Shown here in pieces: positions 37,291-47,123 of a stretch of 64,000 nt of DNA. This DNA is from Flavobacterium sp. TAB 87. GTDB taxonomy: Bacteria > Bacteroidota > Bacteroidia > Flavobacteriales > Flavobacteriaceae. A program made the translations under genes and the position numbers. The DNA lies in assembly GCF_001529295.1 (NCBI RefSeq), contig NZ_LLWK01000034.1, forward strand, positions 1-64,000. The letters are read 5' to 3'. How positions within the stretch are numbered: the first letter of the stretch is position 1; the number at the start of each line of letters is the position of its first letter. The notes under the pieces were generated by a model. It was not told the DNA's origin. It saw only the letters and a list, made by a program, of their open reading frames with translations, and did not search any database.

Positions 37291-40200
37291 ATGTTACATA
37301 CACCTACTAAATATGACCCTTTTGCAGGTCCAGAATTAGAATGCGTTGTTTACACAACAAAAGCGCAATCTGAAATCTGGACTGCTTGCTATTTGGGTGA
37401 AAACGATGCGGCAAGAGCTTATAACGAGTCTATTTCGATAGAGTTTATAGGACCGTTGGATCCGATTGCCATGGATAAGGCTTTTCAAAAATTAGTCGAA
37501 CGCCATGAATCACTTCGTTCCAGTTTTAGCACAGATGGTCTGTACATGTCCATTTACAAAAACCTCATCATCAAAATTACCACTATTGATCTTTCTAATT
37601 TAGAAAGTATCAATAAAAAACAGGCTTTAGATCAATATATAAGAGACGATGCCGATTTTCTTTTTGATCTTGTCAACGGGCCTTTGTTAAAAGTTGGTTT
37701 ACTTAAACTTTACCAAAATAAACATCAATTAGTTATAACGGTTCATCATATAATTTGTGATGGTTGGTCTATCGGAATAATGCTGCAAGACTTAGGCATA
37801 CTTTATTCAGCATTAGCCGACAATAAAACACCTTATTTAACTGCTCCAATTCCATTTTCTGCCTATGCACATGAAGAACAAATGTTCTCGGAAAGTGATG
37901 AAAATCGTGAAACAGAACAATTTTGGCATAATGTTTACAAAAAATCTATCCCTTTAGTTACTGTGCCAACAGATTTTGTTAGACCACCAGTTCGAACTTA
38001 TAAGAGTCAGCGTTTAGATTTTACTTTTGATGCAAATTTATTGTCAAGTTTAAAACAAACTGGCTTAACTGTTGGCGCAAGTTTAGTATCGACATTGCTT
38101 ACTACTTTTGAAGTGTTTTTATCTCAATTAACAGGTCAGGATGATTTAGTTGTTGGATTACCTTCTGCTGGTCAAGCTAGTAAGGGCATGAATCATTTAA
38201 TGGGACATTGTGTTAACTTACTTCCGCTAAGAAGTAATCTAAATGCAAATAGTCCTTTCATAGAATACCTAAAAAAAAGAAAATCAGAATTGTTTGATGC
38301 TTACGATCATTCACAACTTAGTTTTGGACATCTTTTACAAAGCTTAAAAGTGGCTCGCGATCCTTCTAGAATTCCATTGGTGCCGATTGTTTTTAATATT
38401 GATTTGGGAATGACCGATGGCGTTCATTTTTTTAATTTGAATTATACTTTAATAAGCAATCCTAAGGCTTACGACCCTTTTGAAATTTTTGTTAATGCCA
38501 GCGGAACCGAAAAAGATTTAGTTTTTGAATGGTCTTATAACGAAGCTCTTTTTAAATCAGAAACGATTAAAGAAATGATGCAGTCTTTCATAAAAATAAT
38601 CCAGAATGTTGTTAAAGATCCATCGATCACTTTAGGTCAACTTACGTTTGAAGACTTTACAGCTGATTACGATGAATTGAATCGAACTAAGACTGATTAT
38701 CCTCACGTATCACTTCACGAGCTGTTTGCTTTACAAAGTATTCAGACTCCAACGAATATAGCGTTAGAGTTTCTCGACACTGCAATTTCATATCAAGAGT
38801 TACAAGATCATACCAATCAAATGGCTCATTATTTAACAGAATGTGGAGTTGCTTATGGCGATTTTGTTGCTATCTCGCTGCCTCGTTCAGCAGAGCTAGT
38901 AATTTCACTTTTAGCTATTATGCAATGTGGAGCAGCATATCTTCCTTTAGATCCAGAATATCCAATTTCGAGATTACAATTTATGATGGAAGATTCTGAA
39001 GCTAAGTTTTTATTAACCAACCAACACCTCTCTAATTCATTACCTAGCTTATCAACTACAATTTTAATAGAAAATGCTATTGAAGCCTTACATAAATATC
39101 CACACACAAGATTAAAAACAAAAGTAAATCCTGCAGATCCCGTATATTTACTTTATACTTCTGGATCAACTGGTAATCCTAAAGGCGTTTCTATTAGCCA
39201 TAAAAATTTGGTGAATTTACTTTGCAGCTTGGCACTGGAACCTGGTATTATAGAAAGTGACCGAGTACTTTCGATTACTACAATTTCATTTGATATAGCC
39301 AGTGTCGAATTGTTTCTACCGCTGCTTAATGGCGCGACATTAGTATTAGCTGACTCAGAAACCGCCAGAGATGGTCGATTGTTGATTGATCTAATAAAAA
39401 GTAGTAATATTAGTTTCTTGCAAGCTACACCTGTAACTTGGTCCATGCTGCTAGATTCTGGTTGGTCTCAAAAACTACCAATTAAAGCGCTTTGCGGTGG
39501 CGAAGCGCTGCCTGCAGATCTTGCCCAAAAACTTTTAACTAAGTGTACTACGCTCTGGAATGTCTATGGACCAACAGAAACCACCGTATATTCATTAGCT
39601 AAGCAAATAAAAGATGATACTACATTAATAACAATTGGTAAGCCGATTGCAAATACTCAAATTTATATTATAAATGATCAACAGCAACTTGTTGCTCCCG
39701 GAATCATTGGTGAAATTGCCATTGCTGGAGACGGCGTTGCCAACGGATACTGGAACAGACCAGAACTAACAGATGAAAAATTTATTAAAAACCCTTTTTC
39801 TACTGAAGATGCTGTCTTTTATCGAACTGGTGATTTAGGAAGGTTACTTCCAACCCATGAAATAGAATGCCTCGGACGTGTCGATCAACAGGTTAAGATT
39901 AGAGGACACCGAATTGAGCCTGGTGAAGTGGAACAAGCTTTACTGGCAATTGAAGGTATAAAAAAGGCAGTGGTATTGGCTACTGAAGATTTTTTAATCG
40001 CTCATGTTGTACCCTATGATTCCATCGAAAATGCAAAACAATTTGTTGCGAGTTGGCGCGAAAACTTATTATCACAATTGCCACCACATTTAGTTCCGCA
40101 TGCTTTTAATTTAATAGAAAAAATACCCACAACGCTTAACGGTAAGATCGATCGTAAAGCATTATCACAATATACAACACTTGAAAACCGTAAATATACC

Positions 40201-41259
40201 GCGCCTCGAACAGAAGATGAAAAGTTAGTTGCCGACATTTGGAAAGAAAGCTTAAATCTAGATACTATCGATATTTTTAGTAATTTTTTCGAAATGGGCG
40301 GACATTCAATCAAAGCAGTAAAAGTTATGATTGAAATAGAGAAAATTACTGGTAAACGCATTCCATTGTCTGTATTATTTAAATATTCGACAGTAGAGAA
40401 ATTTGCTAAGCTACTACATACAAAAAGTGACATTTGTTCTGATTGCTTGGTTCCTATAAAAGCCAGTGGAGATAAAACACCTTTGTTTATCATTCATGGA
40501 GCGGGGCTAAATGTTTTAAATTTTGTTAACCTAAGCAAACACTTCAACGAAAATCAGCCAATTTATGGCATTCAAGGCAATGCTAAGAAATATGATGCAT
40601 GGTATGAATCAATTGAAGAAATGGCAGCTCATTACATAGACGCTATTGTAAAAATAAATCCTAACGGTCCTTATGCGTTGGCTGGATTTTCGTTTGGAGG
40701 AATTGTTGCTTTTGAAATGACACGTCAATTAAAAGAGCAAGGAAAAAACGTAACCTTGACCGCCTTGCTAGACTCTTACGTCGATTCCTCTTATTATTAC
40801 CAGACATTTAGCAAAAAGAAATTAATTAGATACTTTGACCTTACTCACAAAAGATTAAATTTTTTAAGAGAAATGCTTATGAGTTGGAAAGCTTTTAAAA
40901 TGCGAACGAACGCAAAAAAAGACTACATATTGAAAAGGCATTTTGGTCATAATCCTGCAATGACTGAGCAAGAAGCCGTTGCGCTCGAACAATTTATTGA
41001 GGCCGACAGCATGGTTAAAACGATTGTGGATCGTTACCATCTTAAACCACAAAACATTGAAGTAGATCTGTTTCGATCGCAAGATGACTTACACTATAAA
41101 TTAGACCCAACGCATTTGGGATGGAAGAAAGCAGCATTAAAAGGTGTTAAAATTCATAATATATCTGGCAACCATTTAGATATTGTTGCTCCGCCAAATG
41201 ATAAGTTATTGGCAAGGTTGCTTCAGGATATTTTAGATGAAAAGCATGCAAAAATTTAA
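37291..41259 (+). CDS. NRPS termination module C-A-T-TE (first copy)
   Basis: This 1322-aa protein is one complete elongation and release module. The condensation domain is at about residues 25-440, with the intact active motif HHIICDG (His152-Asp157). The adenylation domain is at about 470-955 (YTSGSTGNPKG, NVYGPTE, GHRIEPGE, LNGKID). The carrier protein carries Ser ~1006 in GGHSI. The thioesterase has the nucleophile Ser ~1134 in GFSFGG, Asp in LLDSYVD and His in GNHLDIV. All catalytic motifs look intact. The N-terminal TTKAQSEIW and AARAYNES are typical of C domains that follow an aminotransferase module, so its donor is most likely the preceding protein. The by-eye specificity code is DIVQCGVVYK, loosely like glycine-type codes; this is weak evidence. 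It is paralogous to the next protein. Confidence 0.93.
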   Translation: MLHTPTKYDPFAGPELECVVYTTKAQSEIWTACYLGENDAARAYNESISIEFIGPLDPIAMDKAFQKLVERHESLRSSFSTDGLYMSIYKNLIIKITTIDLSNLESINKKQALDQYIRDDADFLFDLVNGPLLKVGLLKLYQNKHQLVITVHHIICDGWSIGIMLQDLGILYSALADNKTPYLTAPIPFSAYAHEEQMFSESDENRETEQFWHNVYKKSIPLVTVPTDFVRPPVRTYKSQRLDFTFDANLLSSLKQTGLTVGASLVSTLLTTFEVFLSQLTGQDDLVVGLPSAGQASKGMNHLMGHCVNLLPLRSNLNANSPFIEYLKKRKSELFDAYDHSQLSFGHLLQSLKVARDPSRIPLVPIVFNIDLGMTDGVHFFNLNYTLISNPKAYDPFEIFVNASGTEKDLVFEWSYNEALFKSETIKEMMQSFIKIIQNVVKDPSITLGQLTFEDFTADYDELNRTKTDYPHVSLHELFALQSIQTPTNIALEFLDTAISYQELQDHTNQMAHYLTECGVAYGDFVAISLPRSAELVISLLAIMQCGAAYLPLDPEYPISRLQFMMEDSEAKFLLTNQHLSNSLPSLSTTILIENAIEALHKYPHTRLKTKVNPADPVYLLYTSGSTGNPKGVSISHKNLVNLLCSLALEPGIIESDRVLSITTISFDIASVELFLPLLNGATLVLADSETARDGRLLIDLIKSSNISFLQATPVTWSMLLDSGWSQKLPIKALCGGEALPADLAQKLLTKCTTLWNVYGPTETTVYSLAKQIKDDTTLITIGKPIANTQIYIINDQQQLVAPGIIGEIAIAGDGVANGYWNRPELTDEKFIKNPFSTEDAVFYRTGDLGRLLPTHEIECLGRVDQQVKIRGHRIEPGEVEQALLAIEGIKKAVVLATEDFLIAHVVPYDSIENAKQFVASWRENLLSQLPPHLVPHAFNLIEKIPTTLNGKIDRKALSQYTTLENRKYTAPRTEDEKLVADIWKESLNLDTIDIFSNFFEMGGHSIKAVKVMIEIEKITGKRIPLSVLFKYSTVEKFAKLLHTKSDICSDCLVPIKASGDKTPLFIIHGAGLNVLNFVNLSKHFNENQPIYGIQGNAKKYDAWYESIEEMAAHYIDAIVKINPNGPYALAGFSFGGIVAFEMTRQLKEQGKNVTLTALLDSYVDSSYYYQTFSKKKLIRYFDLTHKRLNFLREMLMSWKAFKMRTNAKKDYILKRHFGHNPAMTEQEAVALEQFIEADSMVKTIVDRYHLKPQNIEVDLFRSQDDLHYKLDPTHLGWKKAALKGVKIHNISGNHLDIVAPPNDKLLARLLQDILDEKHAKI

Positions 41260-41348
41260 AATCATTTTAGATCTAAACTGCAAAAAAATAAGTTTTAGTA
41301 AAGTAAGAAAGCTCCAGCAATAAATCTTACATAAAATCGTACGACAAA

Positions 41349-44300
41349 ATGAAACATCAAGCACACAATCAAAATAAGACCCAATTCAATCCGTTATCTA
41401 CCAACATTGAAAGTATTATTCATACGACCAACTCACAATTAGAAATTTGGACAGATTGTGTGATCGGAGGTGTCGATGCGAACAAGGCCTACAATTTGTC
41501 TTATTCCATTAAGTTTAATGGTGAATTTATTTCAGAAGCATTTACCTATTCTTTGAATACTCTACTGCAAAGGCACGAAAGCTTGAGAGCTTCCTTTAGT
41601 GCCGACGGAAACTACATGCATATTCATAAAGATCTTACGTCGGAAATTTCACATATTGATATTTCGCCACTTTCGCCGAAGGAAAAAGAAGAGGCGAGAG
41701 AAAATGCCATTGATGAAGACGTTAATTTTGTTTTCGACTTGGTAAAAGGACCTTTATTAAGAATTAAAATAATTAAAATTGAAGACTTACAAAATATTGT
41801 AGTACTAACACATCATCACATTATTGGTGATGGTTTAAGTATCAACATAATTCTCGAAGAGCTTAGTATTCTTTATTCAGCGTTTATCGAAAACACGAAG
41901 CCCAAATTAGCAACACCAGAACGTTTTAGTACCTACGCGAAAAAGGTGAACTTGTTAGCAGAAACGGGTGATTACAAACAAATAGAAGATTTTTGGTTAA
42001 ACGTTTATAATGAATCAGTTCCTACAGTAGAATTACCAATTGATTTTGACAGACCTCCTTTACGCACTTATAATAGTGAACGTGTTGACTTTATTATGGA
42101 CGGAACTGTTATAAATTCACTCAAACAACTTGGTAAAAGTGCGGGTTGTAGTTTAGCAACAACACTATTAGTTGCATTTGAGGTGTTTTTATGCAAAATA
42201 ACAGGTCAAAATGATTTGATTGTAGGTTTTCCGACTTCAGGAAACAGACGTTACGACATGAAGCATTTGATTGGAGATTGTGCCAATTTACTTCCTTTAC
42301 GAAGTACTATAAATACAAAACTCACCTTTTTAGAGTACTTAAAAGACAGAAATCCGCAATTACTGGAAGCCTATATTAATAATCAAGTTAGTTTCGGTCA
42401 TCTGCTTCAAAAGTTAGCAATCGCTCGCGATCCGTCGCGAGTTCCCATGGTTCCCGTTACCTTAACTGTGGACTTAAATAGAGATATTGAAAGTGAATTT
42501 TCATTTATCGGACTCACGTACGAATTTACAATCAATCCTAGAAAATTCTCGTCTTTTGAGCTACAGTTGCATGCATGTATGTCAAAAAACAAACCCACCT
42601 TTCAATGCTCGTACAATTCGACACTCTTCAAAAAAGAAACGATAAAGCAAATGATGATGTCGTTTGAAGAGACTATAAATAAATTAATATCCGAGCAAAA
42701 CAGTCCATTAGCTAACCTAATAAATGGTGATTACTTATCAGATTATACTATTATAAATAGTACAGAATCAGCATATCCTAATGTTTCATTGACTAATTTA
42801 CTAAGCAAACAAGCAGATAATACACCAAATAATATTGCCATTGAATATAACAATACTAAAATTTCATACCATGATTTACATAGTAAAGTGAATCAATTTG
42901 CGCATTACTTAGAAGCACATGGGGTTCAATCGGGCGATTATATAGCCGTTTGTTTTCCACGCAGTCCAGAGTTGGTTTATGCCATTTTAGCCATTATTCA
43001 ATGTGGAGCCGCGTACCTTCCGTTAGATCACGAATATCCTACTAAGCGAATCGAATATATGATGGAAGATTCTGAGGCTAAATTTCTTTTAACTAGCAAA
43101 GCACTGTCTATATCGTTACCTAAATGTTCTAACACCATTTTGATAGACGACGCCATGCAATCGCTAGCTCAATATCCGACATCAAAACTAGAAACGGTCG
43201 TTGATCCAGAAAACATATTATATCTTTTGTATACTTCTGGTTCTACTGGTAAGCCAAAAGGAGCTAAAATATCGAATAAAAATGTGGTTAATTTGCTCTA
43301 TTCTATGGCAGTTGAACCTGGTATAAAAGAGACTGACAGAGTTCCTTTTATCTCGACGATTTCTTTTGATATTGCTAGTTTCGAATTGTTTTTCCCACTA
43401 TTTAAAGGCGCTGTTTTAGTCTTACCAGACCATGAAACGTCAAGCGATGGCAGACTTTTTTATGAGATGTTAGACCAAGAAAAAATTTCTTTAATTGTAG
43501 CCACACCAACAACTTACCAAATGTTGTTAGATGCCGGTTGGTCAAAAAAATTACCCATCAAAATATGGTGTTGTGGAGAACCATTACCTGCTAAATTAGC
43601 TAAAGAAGTTATTAAAATATCGGATGAACTTTGGACCTTATATGGCCCGACTGAAGTAACAATTTTTTCTTCTTGTAAGCACATTAAAACAGAGGATACA
43701 ATAATTTCTGTGGGAGGTCCTATTGCGAATATGCAATATTATATCGTTGATGAGCAAATGAATCTTCTGCCTCCAAATAGCATTGGAGAAATTGCTATTG
43801 GAGGCGATGGAGTTGGAAAAGGTTATTTGGGAAGACCAGAACTCACTGCAGCAAAATATATTCCCAATTTATTTTCGAGTGAAAAAGATGCGATACTTTA
43901 CCTCTCAGGCGATTTAGGAAAACTATTACCAAATAATGAAGTGATGTGTCTTGGACGTATAGATCATCAAGTAAAAGTAAGAGGGCATCGAATCGAAATT
44001 GGAGAAATAGAACATGCTTTAGTATCAATTAATGGCATTAAACAAGCAATTGTGCTTGCGAAAGGCGATATTCTTGTTGCTTTTATTATCGTAGATTTTA
44101 AAGCAACTACAGAAATTGAGCTAATTAGAGGATGGAGAAATGAACTCTCCTCACAACTTCCTTCTTTTATGGTTCCACATGTTTTTCATATTCTAGACAA
44201 AATGCCTACTACTTTAAACGATAAAGTGGATCGAAAAACATTAATAGATTATAAAGCGAACACAGAAATTGAGCCACAATTTACAGCGCCTAGAACGGAA

Positions 44301-45347
44301 GAAGAAAAATTGGTCGCCGCGATTTGGAAAGAAAGCTTACACTTAGAAAACATCGATATATTTAGTAATTTTTTTGAGATGGGCGGACATTCTATCATGG
44401 CTTTAAACGTAATGATTAAAATAGAAAAGCAAACTGGTATCCGAATTCCACTTTCTGCTTTGTTTCAACATTCAACCATCGAAAAATTTGCTAAATTAAT
44501 ACTGGTTGAGAACAAAATTACATCTGATTATTTAGTTCCTATGAAACCACATGGCACTAAAATTCCACTTTTTATCGTTCATGGAGCTGGACTTAATATT
44601 CTCAATTTTGCACATGTCATTCACCATTTCGATAAAGAGCAACCCGTTTATGGTTTTCAAGGAATCGGACCTAATGGGTATGAGAATTGGTTTGAATCTA
44701 TAGAAGCTATGGCAGCATGCTACATCGATTCAATAGTAAAAATAAATCCTAAAGGACCTTACGCAATAGCAGGATTTTCATTTGGAGGCATCGTAGCCTT
44801 CGAAATAGCACGCCAACTTAAAGCACAAGGTAAAATAGTAAGTATGATTGCCATGTTAGACACTTACGTTGATTCATCGTACTACTACAAATCATACTTT
44901 AAAAAAGAATCGATGCGCTATTATGATCGCACCTATAGAAGAGCTGATTATTTAATGGAAATGCTTACAAGTTTGCCATCTTTAAAAATGCGTATGAATG
45001 CAAAAAAAGAGTACATCTTAAAAAAATATTTCGGATTTAAAGAAAATAGGTCTGAGCAGGAAACATTAGCACTCCAAGAGTTTATCGTTGCTGATCGAAT
45101 GGTAAATAAAATAGTTGATCGCTATCATCTTATTCCGCAAGATTTTGAAGTAGAATTATTTAGAGCAGAACATGATGAAAATTATAAATTAGACCCTACA
45201 CATTTAGGTTGGAAAAAAGCAGCGCTAAAGGGAGTTCACATTCATAATATAAAAGGCAATCATCTTAGCATTGTAGCACCACCAAATGACAAAATTTTAG
45301 CACGAATGCTTCAAGACATTTTAGATAAAAAGCATGGAAACAGCTAG
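41349..45347 (+). CDS. NRPS termination module C-A-T-TE (second copy)
   Basis: This 1332-aa protein has the same order as the preceding one: condensation (HHIIGDG, His156-Asp161), adenylation (YTSGSTGKPKG, TLYGPTE, GHRIEIGE), carrier (GGHSI, Ser ~1015) and thioesterase (GFSFGG, Ser ~1144; GNHLSIV). The adenylation lysine lies in LNDKVD instead of the usual NGK, which is a mild change. The A-domain code by eye is DIFVCGLIFK, different at four or more positions from that of its paralogue, so a different amino acid is likely. Its N-terminus TTNSQLEIW and ANKAYNLS matches the same C-domain subtype as the first copy. It thus could take the same intermediate from the aminotransferase protein. The gap from the first copy is 89 bases, and its end overlaps the PPTase gene by 14 bases. 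Confidence 0.93.
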   Translation: MKHQAHNQNKTQFNPLSTNIESIIHTTNSQLEIWTDCVIGGVDANKAYNLSYSIKFNGEFISEAFTYSLNTLLQRHESLRASFSADGNYMHIHKDLTSEISHIDISPLSPKEKEEARENAIDEDVNFVFDLVKGPLLRIKIIKIEDLQNIVVLTHHHIIGDGLSINIILEELSILYSAFIENTKPKLATPERFSTYAKKVNLLAETGDYKQIEDFWLNVYNESVPTVELPIDFDRPPLRTYNSERVDFIMDGTVINSLKQLGKSAGCSLATTLLVAFEVFLCKITGQNDLIVGFPTSGNRRYDMKHLIGDCANLLPLRSTINTKLTFLEYLKDRNPQLLEAYINNQVSFGHLLQKLAIARDPSRVPMVPVTLTVDLNRDIESEFSFIGLTYEFTINPRKFSSFELQLHACMSKNKPTFQCSYNSTLFKKETIKQMMMSFEETINKLISEQNSPLANLINGDYLSDYTIINSTESAYPNVSLTNLLSKQADNTPNNIAIEYNNTKISYHDLHSKVNQFAHYLEAHGVQSGDYIAVCFPRSPELVYAILAIIQCGAAYLPLDHEYPTKRIEYMMEDSEAKFLLTSKALSISLPKCSNTILIDDAMQSLAQYPTSKLETVVDPENILYLLYTSGSTGKPKGAKISNKNVVNLLYSMAVEPGIKETDRVPFISTISFDIASFELFFPLFKGAVLVLPDHETSSDGRLFYEMLDQEKISLIVATPTTYQMLLDAGWSKKLPIKIWCCGEPLPAKLAKEVIKISDELWTLYGPTEVTIFSSCKHIKTEDTIISVGGPIANMQYYIVDEQMNLLPPNSIGEIAIGGDGVGKGYLGRPELTAAKYIPNLFSSEKDAILYLSGDLGKLLPNNEVMCLGRIDHQVKVRGHRIEIGEIEHALVSINGIKQAIVLAKGDILVAFIIVDFKATTEIELIRGWRNELSSQLPSFMVPHVFHILDKMPTTLNDKVDRKTLIDYKANTEIEPQFTAPRTEEEKLVAAIWKESLHLENIDIFSNFFEMGGHSIMALNVMIKIEKQTGIRIPLSALFQHSTIEKFAKLILVENKITSDYLVPMKPHGTKIPLFIVHGAGLNILNFAHVIHHFDKEQPVYGFQGIGPNGYENWFESIEAMAACYIDSIVKINPKGPYAIAGFSFGGIVAFEIARQLKAQGKIVSMIAMLDTYVDSSYYYKSYFKKESMRYYDRTYRRADYLMEMLTSLPSLKMRMNAKKEYILKKYFGFKENRSEQETLALQEFIVADRMVNKIVDRYHLIPQDFEVELFRAEHDENYKLDPTHLGWKKAALKGVHIHNIKGNHLSIVAPPNDKILARMLQDILDKKHGNS

Positions 45348-46152
45348 AGTACATATATCTTTTTTAGACTTAAAAAGTACTGAATTAATACCCACAAAAC
45401 CACATCATTTAGATGCGGATGAAATTCTCATTTATACCCTTTACTTACCTGATTTTATTGAATTAAAATCAGATTTATTTCGCTTTCTTAGAAAGGAAGA
45501 AAAGGAAAGAGCCGAACAATTTTATAAAGAAATAGATAAGAATCGATTCATCATTTATAGATCAATTTTAAAATTCGTTTTGGCAGCGCATACAAATTTA
45601 GAGGTGAAGCATATTTGCCTAGATTATGACGTTAATAAAAAACCATTTTTAGCCTCTCATCCGTTCCTATATTTTAATATCTCCCATTCTGAAGATTTTG
45701 CAGTTATTGCAGTTTCACATAATAAAGTTGGAATTGACATTGAATATAAATCTGAAAATTTTAATTTCAGCAACCTGTTTCCAGATATTTTTGATGATAA
45801 AGAAATGCATGCAATTCAAAATGCTACGGAAAAGCAACAAACATTCTACACTTTTTGGACTCGAAAAGAAGCATTTGCAAAGGGATTAGGAAAAGGTATT
45901 GACGAAGATTTTAAATACATTCCCTGTTTAGATGGACAGCAAAATTTAAATCCAGCTCTATTTACAAATAATAAAAATTGGCAAATCTGTAGTTTTGTCT
46001 TTACTAATACTTATTTGGCAGCAGTAGCTTTTGAGAGTAATACAGCAACTGCTGAAAATATAATTTTGTACACAATACCAAACAGTATGAAAAGCTTACT
46101 AGAACTAACACAAGTAAGAGAAAAAACCTCATTTATTAGTTTAGATAATTAA
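45334..46152 (+). CDS. Sfp-type 4'-phosphopantetheinyl transferase
   Basis: This enzyme adds the phosphopantetheine arm from coenzyme A to carrier domains, making the PKS-NRPS proteins active. The core motifs are visible: VGIDIEYKSENFNF (metal-binding Asp) and YTFWTRKEAFAKGLGKGI (the W-x-x-KE-x-x-x-K motif) in the second half. An N-terminal segment with RKEEKERAEQF and RFIIYRSILKFVLA is the usual substrate region. The length of 272 aa is normal for the Sfp/Gsp subfamily. Its ATG overlaps the end of the second termination module by 14 bases, so it is the last gene of the PKS-NRPS operon. It is convergent with the phosphatase gene, only 8 bases away. Confidence 0.93.
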   Translation: METARVHISFLDLKSTELIPTKPHHLDADEILIYTLYLPDFIELKSDLFRFLRKEEKERAEQFYKEIDKNRFIIYRSILKFVLAAHTNLEVKHICLDYDVNKKPFLASHPFLYFNISHSEDFAVIAVSHNKVGIDIEYKSENFNFSNLFPDIFDDKEMHAIQNATEKQQTFYTFWTRKEAFAKGLGKGIDEDFKYIPCLDGQQNLNPALFTNNKNWQICSFVFTNTYLAAVAFESNTATAENIILYTIPNSMKSLLELTQVREKTSFISLDN

Positions 46153-46160
46153 CCCAAAAT

Positions 46161-46895
46161 TTATCGGAAAATCTGATTGTTACTGAATAATTTTTCGAGT
46201 TCAGGAACATATTTACATATAATTTTCTTTTTCATAGCTTCTATATGTCGTTCGTGATGAACATCCGAACCAATGAAATCGTACATCCCTTTTTGCAATA
46301 ATTGTTGCGCCACTTCCGCGACCTTCCGACCATAGTAACCTGTTACAGCATTACAATTCAGCTGAAATAAACAACCAGCTTTTTTTAATTTTTCGAACTC
46401 CTGAAAATTATTTTGATAAAACAAATAACGTTCTGGATGTGCAAGTACAGGTACATACCCAGCCTCTTGCAAATCATGTAAAATAGAATAAAGTCCCAGT
46501 GGTGGATTCATATACGACATTTCGACTAAAACATAATTCTCTTTTAAAGTAAGTAAAGGTTCTGTTTGAATCAATTTTATGAAATAATCATCCATTAAAT
46601 ATTCTGCGGCAGCGTGAACGGTAACGGCACTAGTATTCTTTTGAAGTTCTAAATTTAGTTGTTGCTCTGCGCTTTTAATTGTTGCAGTAGAATTATCCCA
46701 AACCGATTTCATTACATGTGGTGTAGTTACGAATGAGGTAATACCAAAAGCGTACATCGATTCTATTAGAGACAAAGTGTGAATTAGCGAGCTAGAACCA
46801 TCATCAATGCCAGGCAATAAATGCGAGTGCATATCAATATGATTATCTGGAATTAAATCAATTAAATACGGCGTAGGTTTAGAAAAAAATAGCAT
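46161..46895 (-). CDS. CpsB/YwqE-like tyrosine-protein phosphatase (PHP fold)
   Basis: This metal-dependent phosphatase (244 aa) removes phosphate from Wzc-type tyrosine kinases. NHIDMHSHLLPGIDDGS (about residues 17-33) supplies the first metal ligands. Further metal or active-site residues lie in FVTTPHVM, LAHPERY, and FIGSDVHHERH. It belongs to the PHP/CpsB family used in Gram-positives and Bacteroidota rather than the low-molecular-weight Wzb type. Its kinase partner is probably the Wzc gene at 2559-4880, although the PKS-NRPS operon and other genes lie between them. A good minus-strand promoter is found at 47087-47115, so it is independently expressed. Confidence 0.92.
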   Translation of the reverse strand: MLFFSKPTPYLIDLIPDNHIDMHSHLLPGIDDGSSSLIHTLSLIESMYAFGITSFVTTPHVMKSVWDNSTATIKSAEQQLNLELQKNTSAVTVHAAAEYLMDDYFIKLIQTEPLLTLKENYVLVEMSYMNPPLGLYSILHDLQEAGYVPVLAHPERYLFYQNNFQEFEKLKKAGCLFQLNCNAVTGYYGRKVAEVAQQLLQKGMYDFIGSDVHHERHIEAMKKKIICKYVPELEKLFSNNQIFR

Positions 46896-47086
46896 TAATG
46901 ATTTTAAATTTTAGCCAGAGAGCGTTAGATAATTTTAAAAAAACACAAAAAAAGTTCTATTGCAAAACTATAGTCAAAGATAAACTTTATTTAGTTCTAG
47001 CATTAAACACCTACACAAATTCTCAAGGGTGTGTTACAAAGATTGCTTTTATAACAGCTCATAAAAGAATTGATTTTTAGTTGAAG

Positions 47087-47115
47087 CAAATTTACTTTTC
47101 TCTGAAAGTCATCAA
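47087..47115 (-). promoter_or_regulatory. promoter for the CpsB-like phosphatase gene
   Basis: On the minus strand TAAATTTG (plus 47087-47094) is preceded by TTG (plus 47113-47115) with 18 bases between, an exact fit to the Bacteroidota consensus. The leader to the ATG at 46895 would be about 180 bases. A 60-codon plus-strand frame within that leader (46898-47080) is judged spurious. Confidence 0.6.
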
Positions 47116-47123
47116 TTATAACT

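Noticed and set aside
40014..40493. 159-codon minus-strand frame inside the first termination module
   Set aside because: It is antisense to the A-T domain junction and has no family match.
46898..47080. 60-codon plus-strand frame
   Set aside because: It matches no family and lies in the leader of the phosphatase transcript, whose promoter is seen at 47087-47115 on the other strand.
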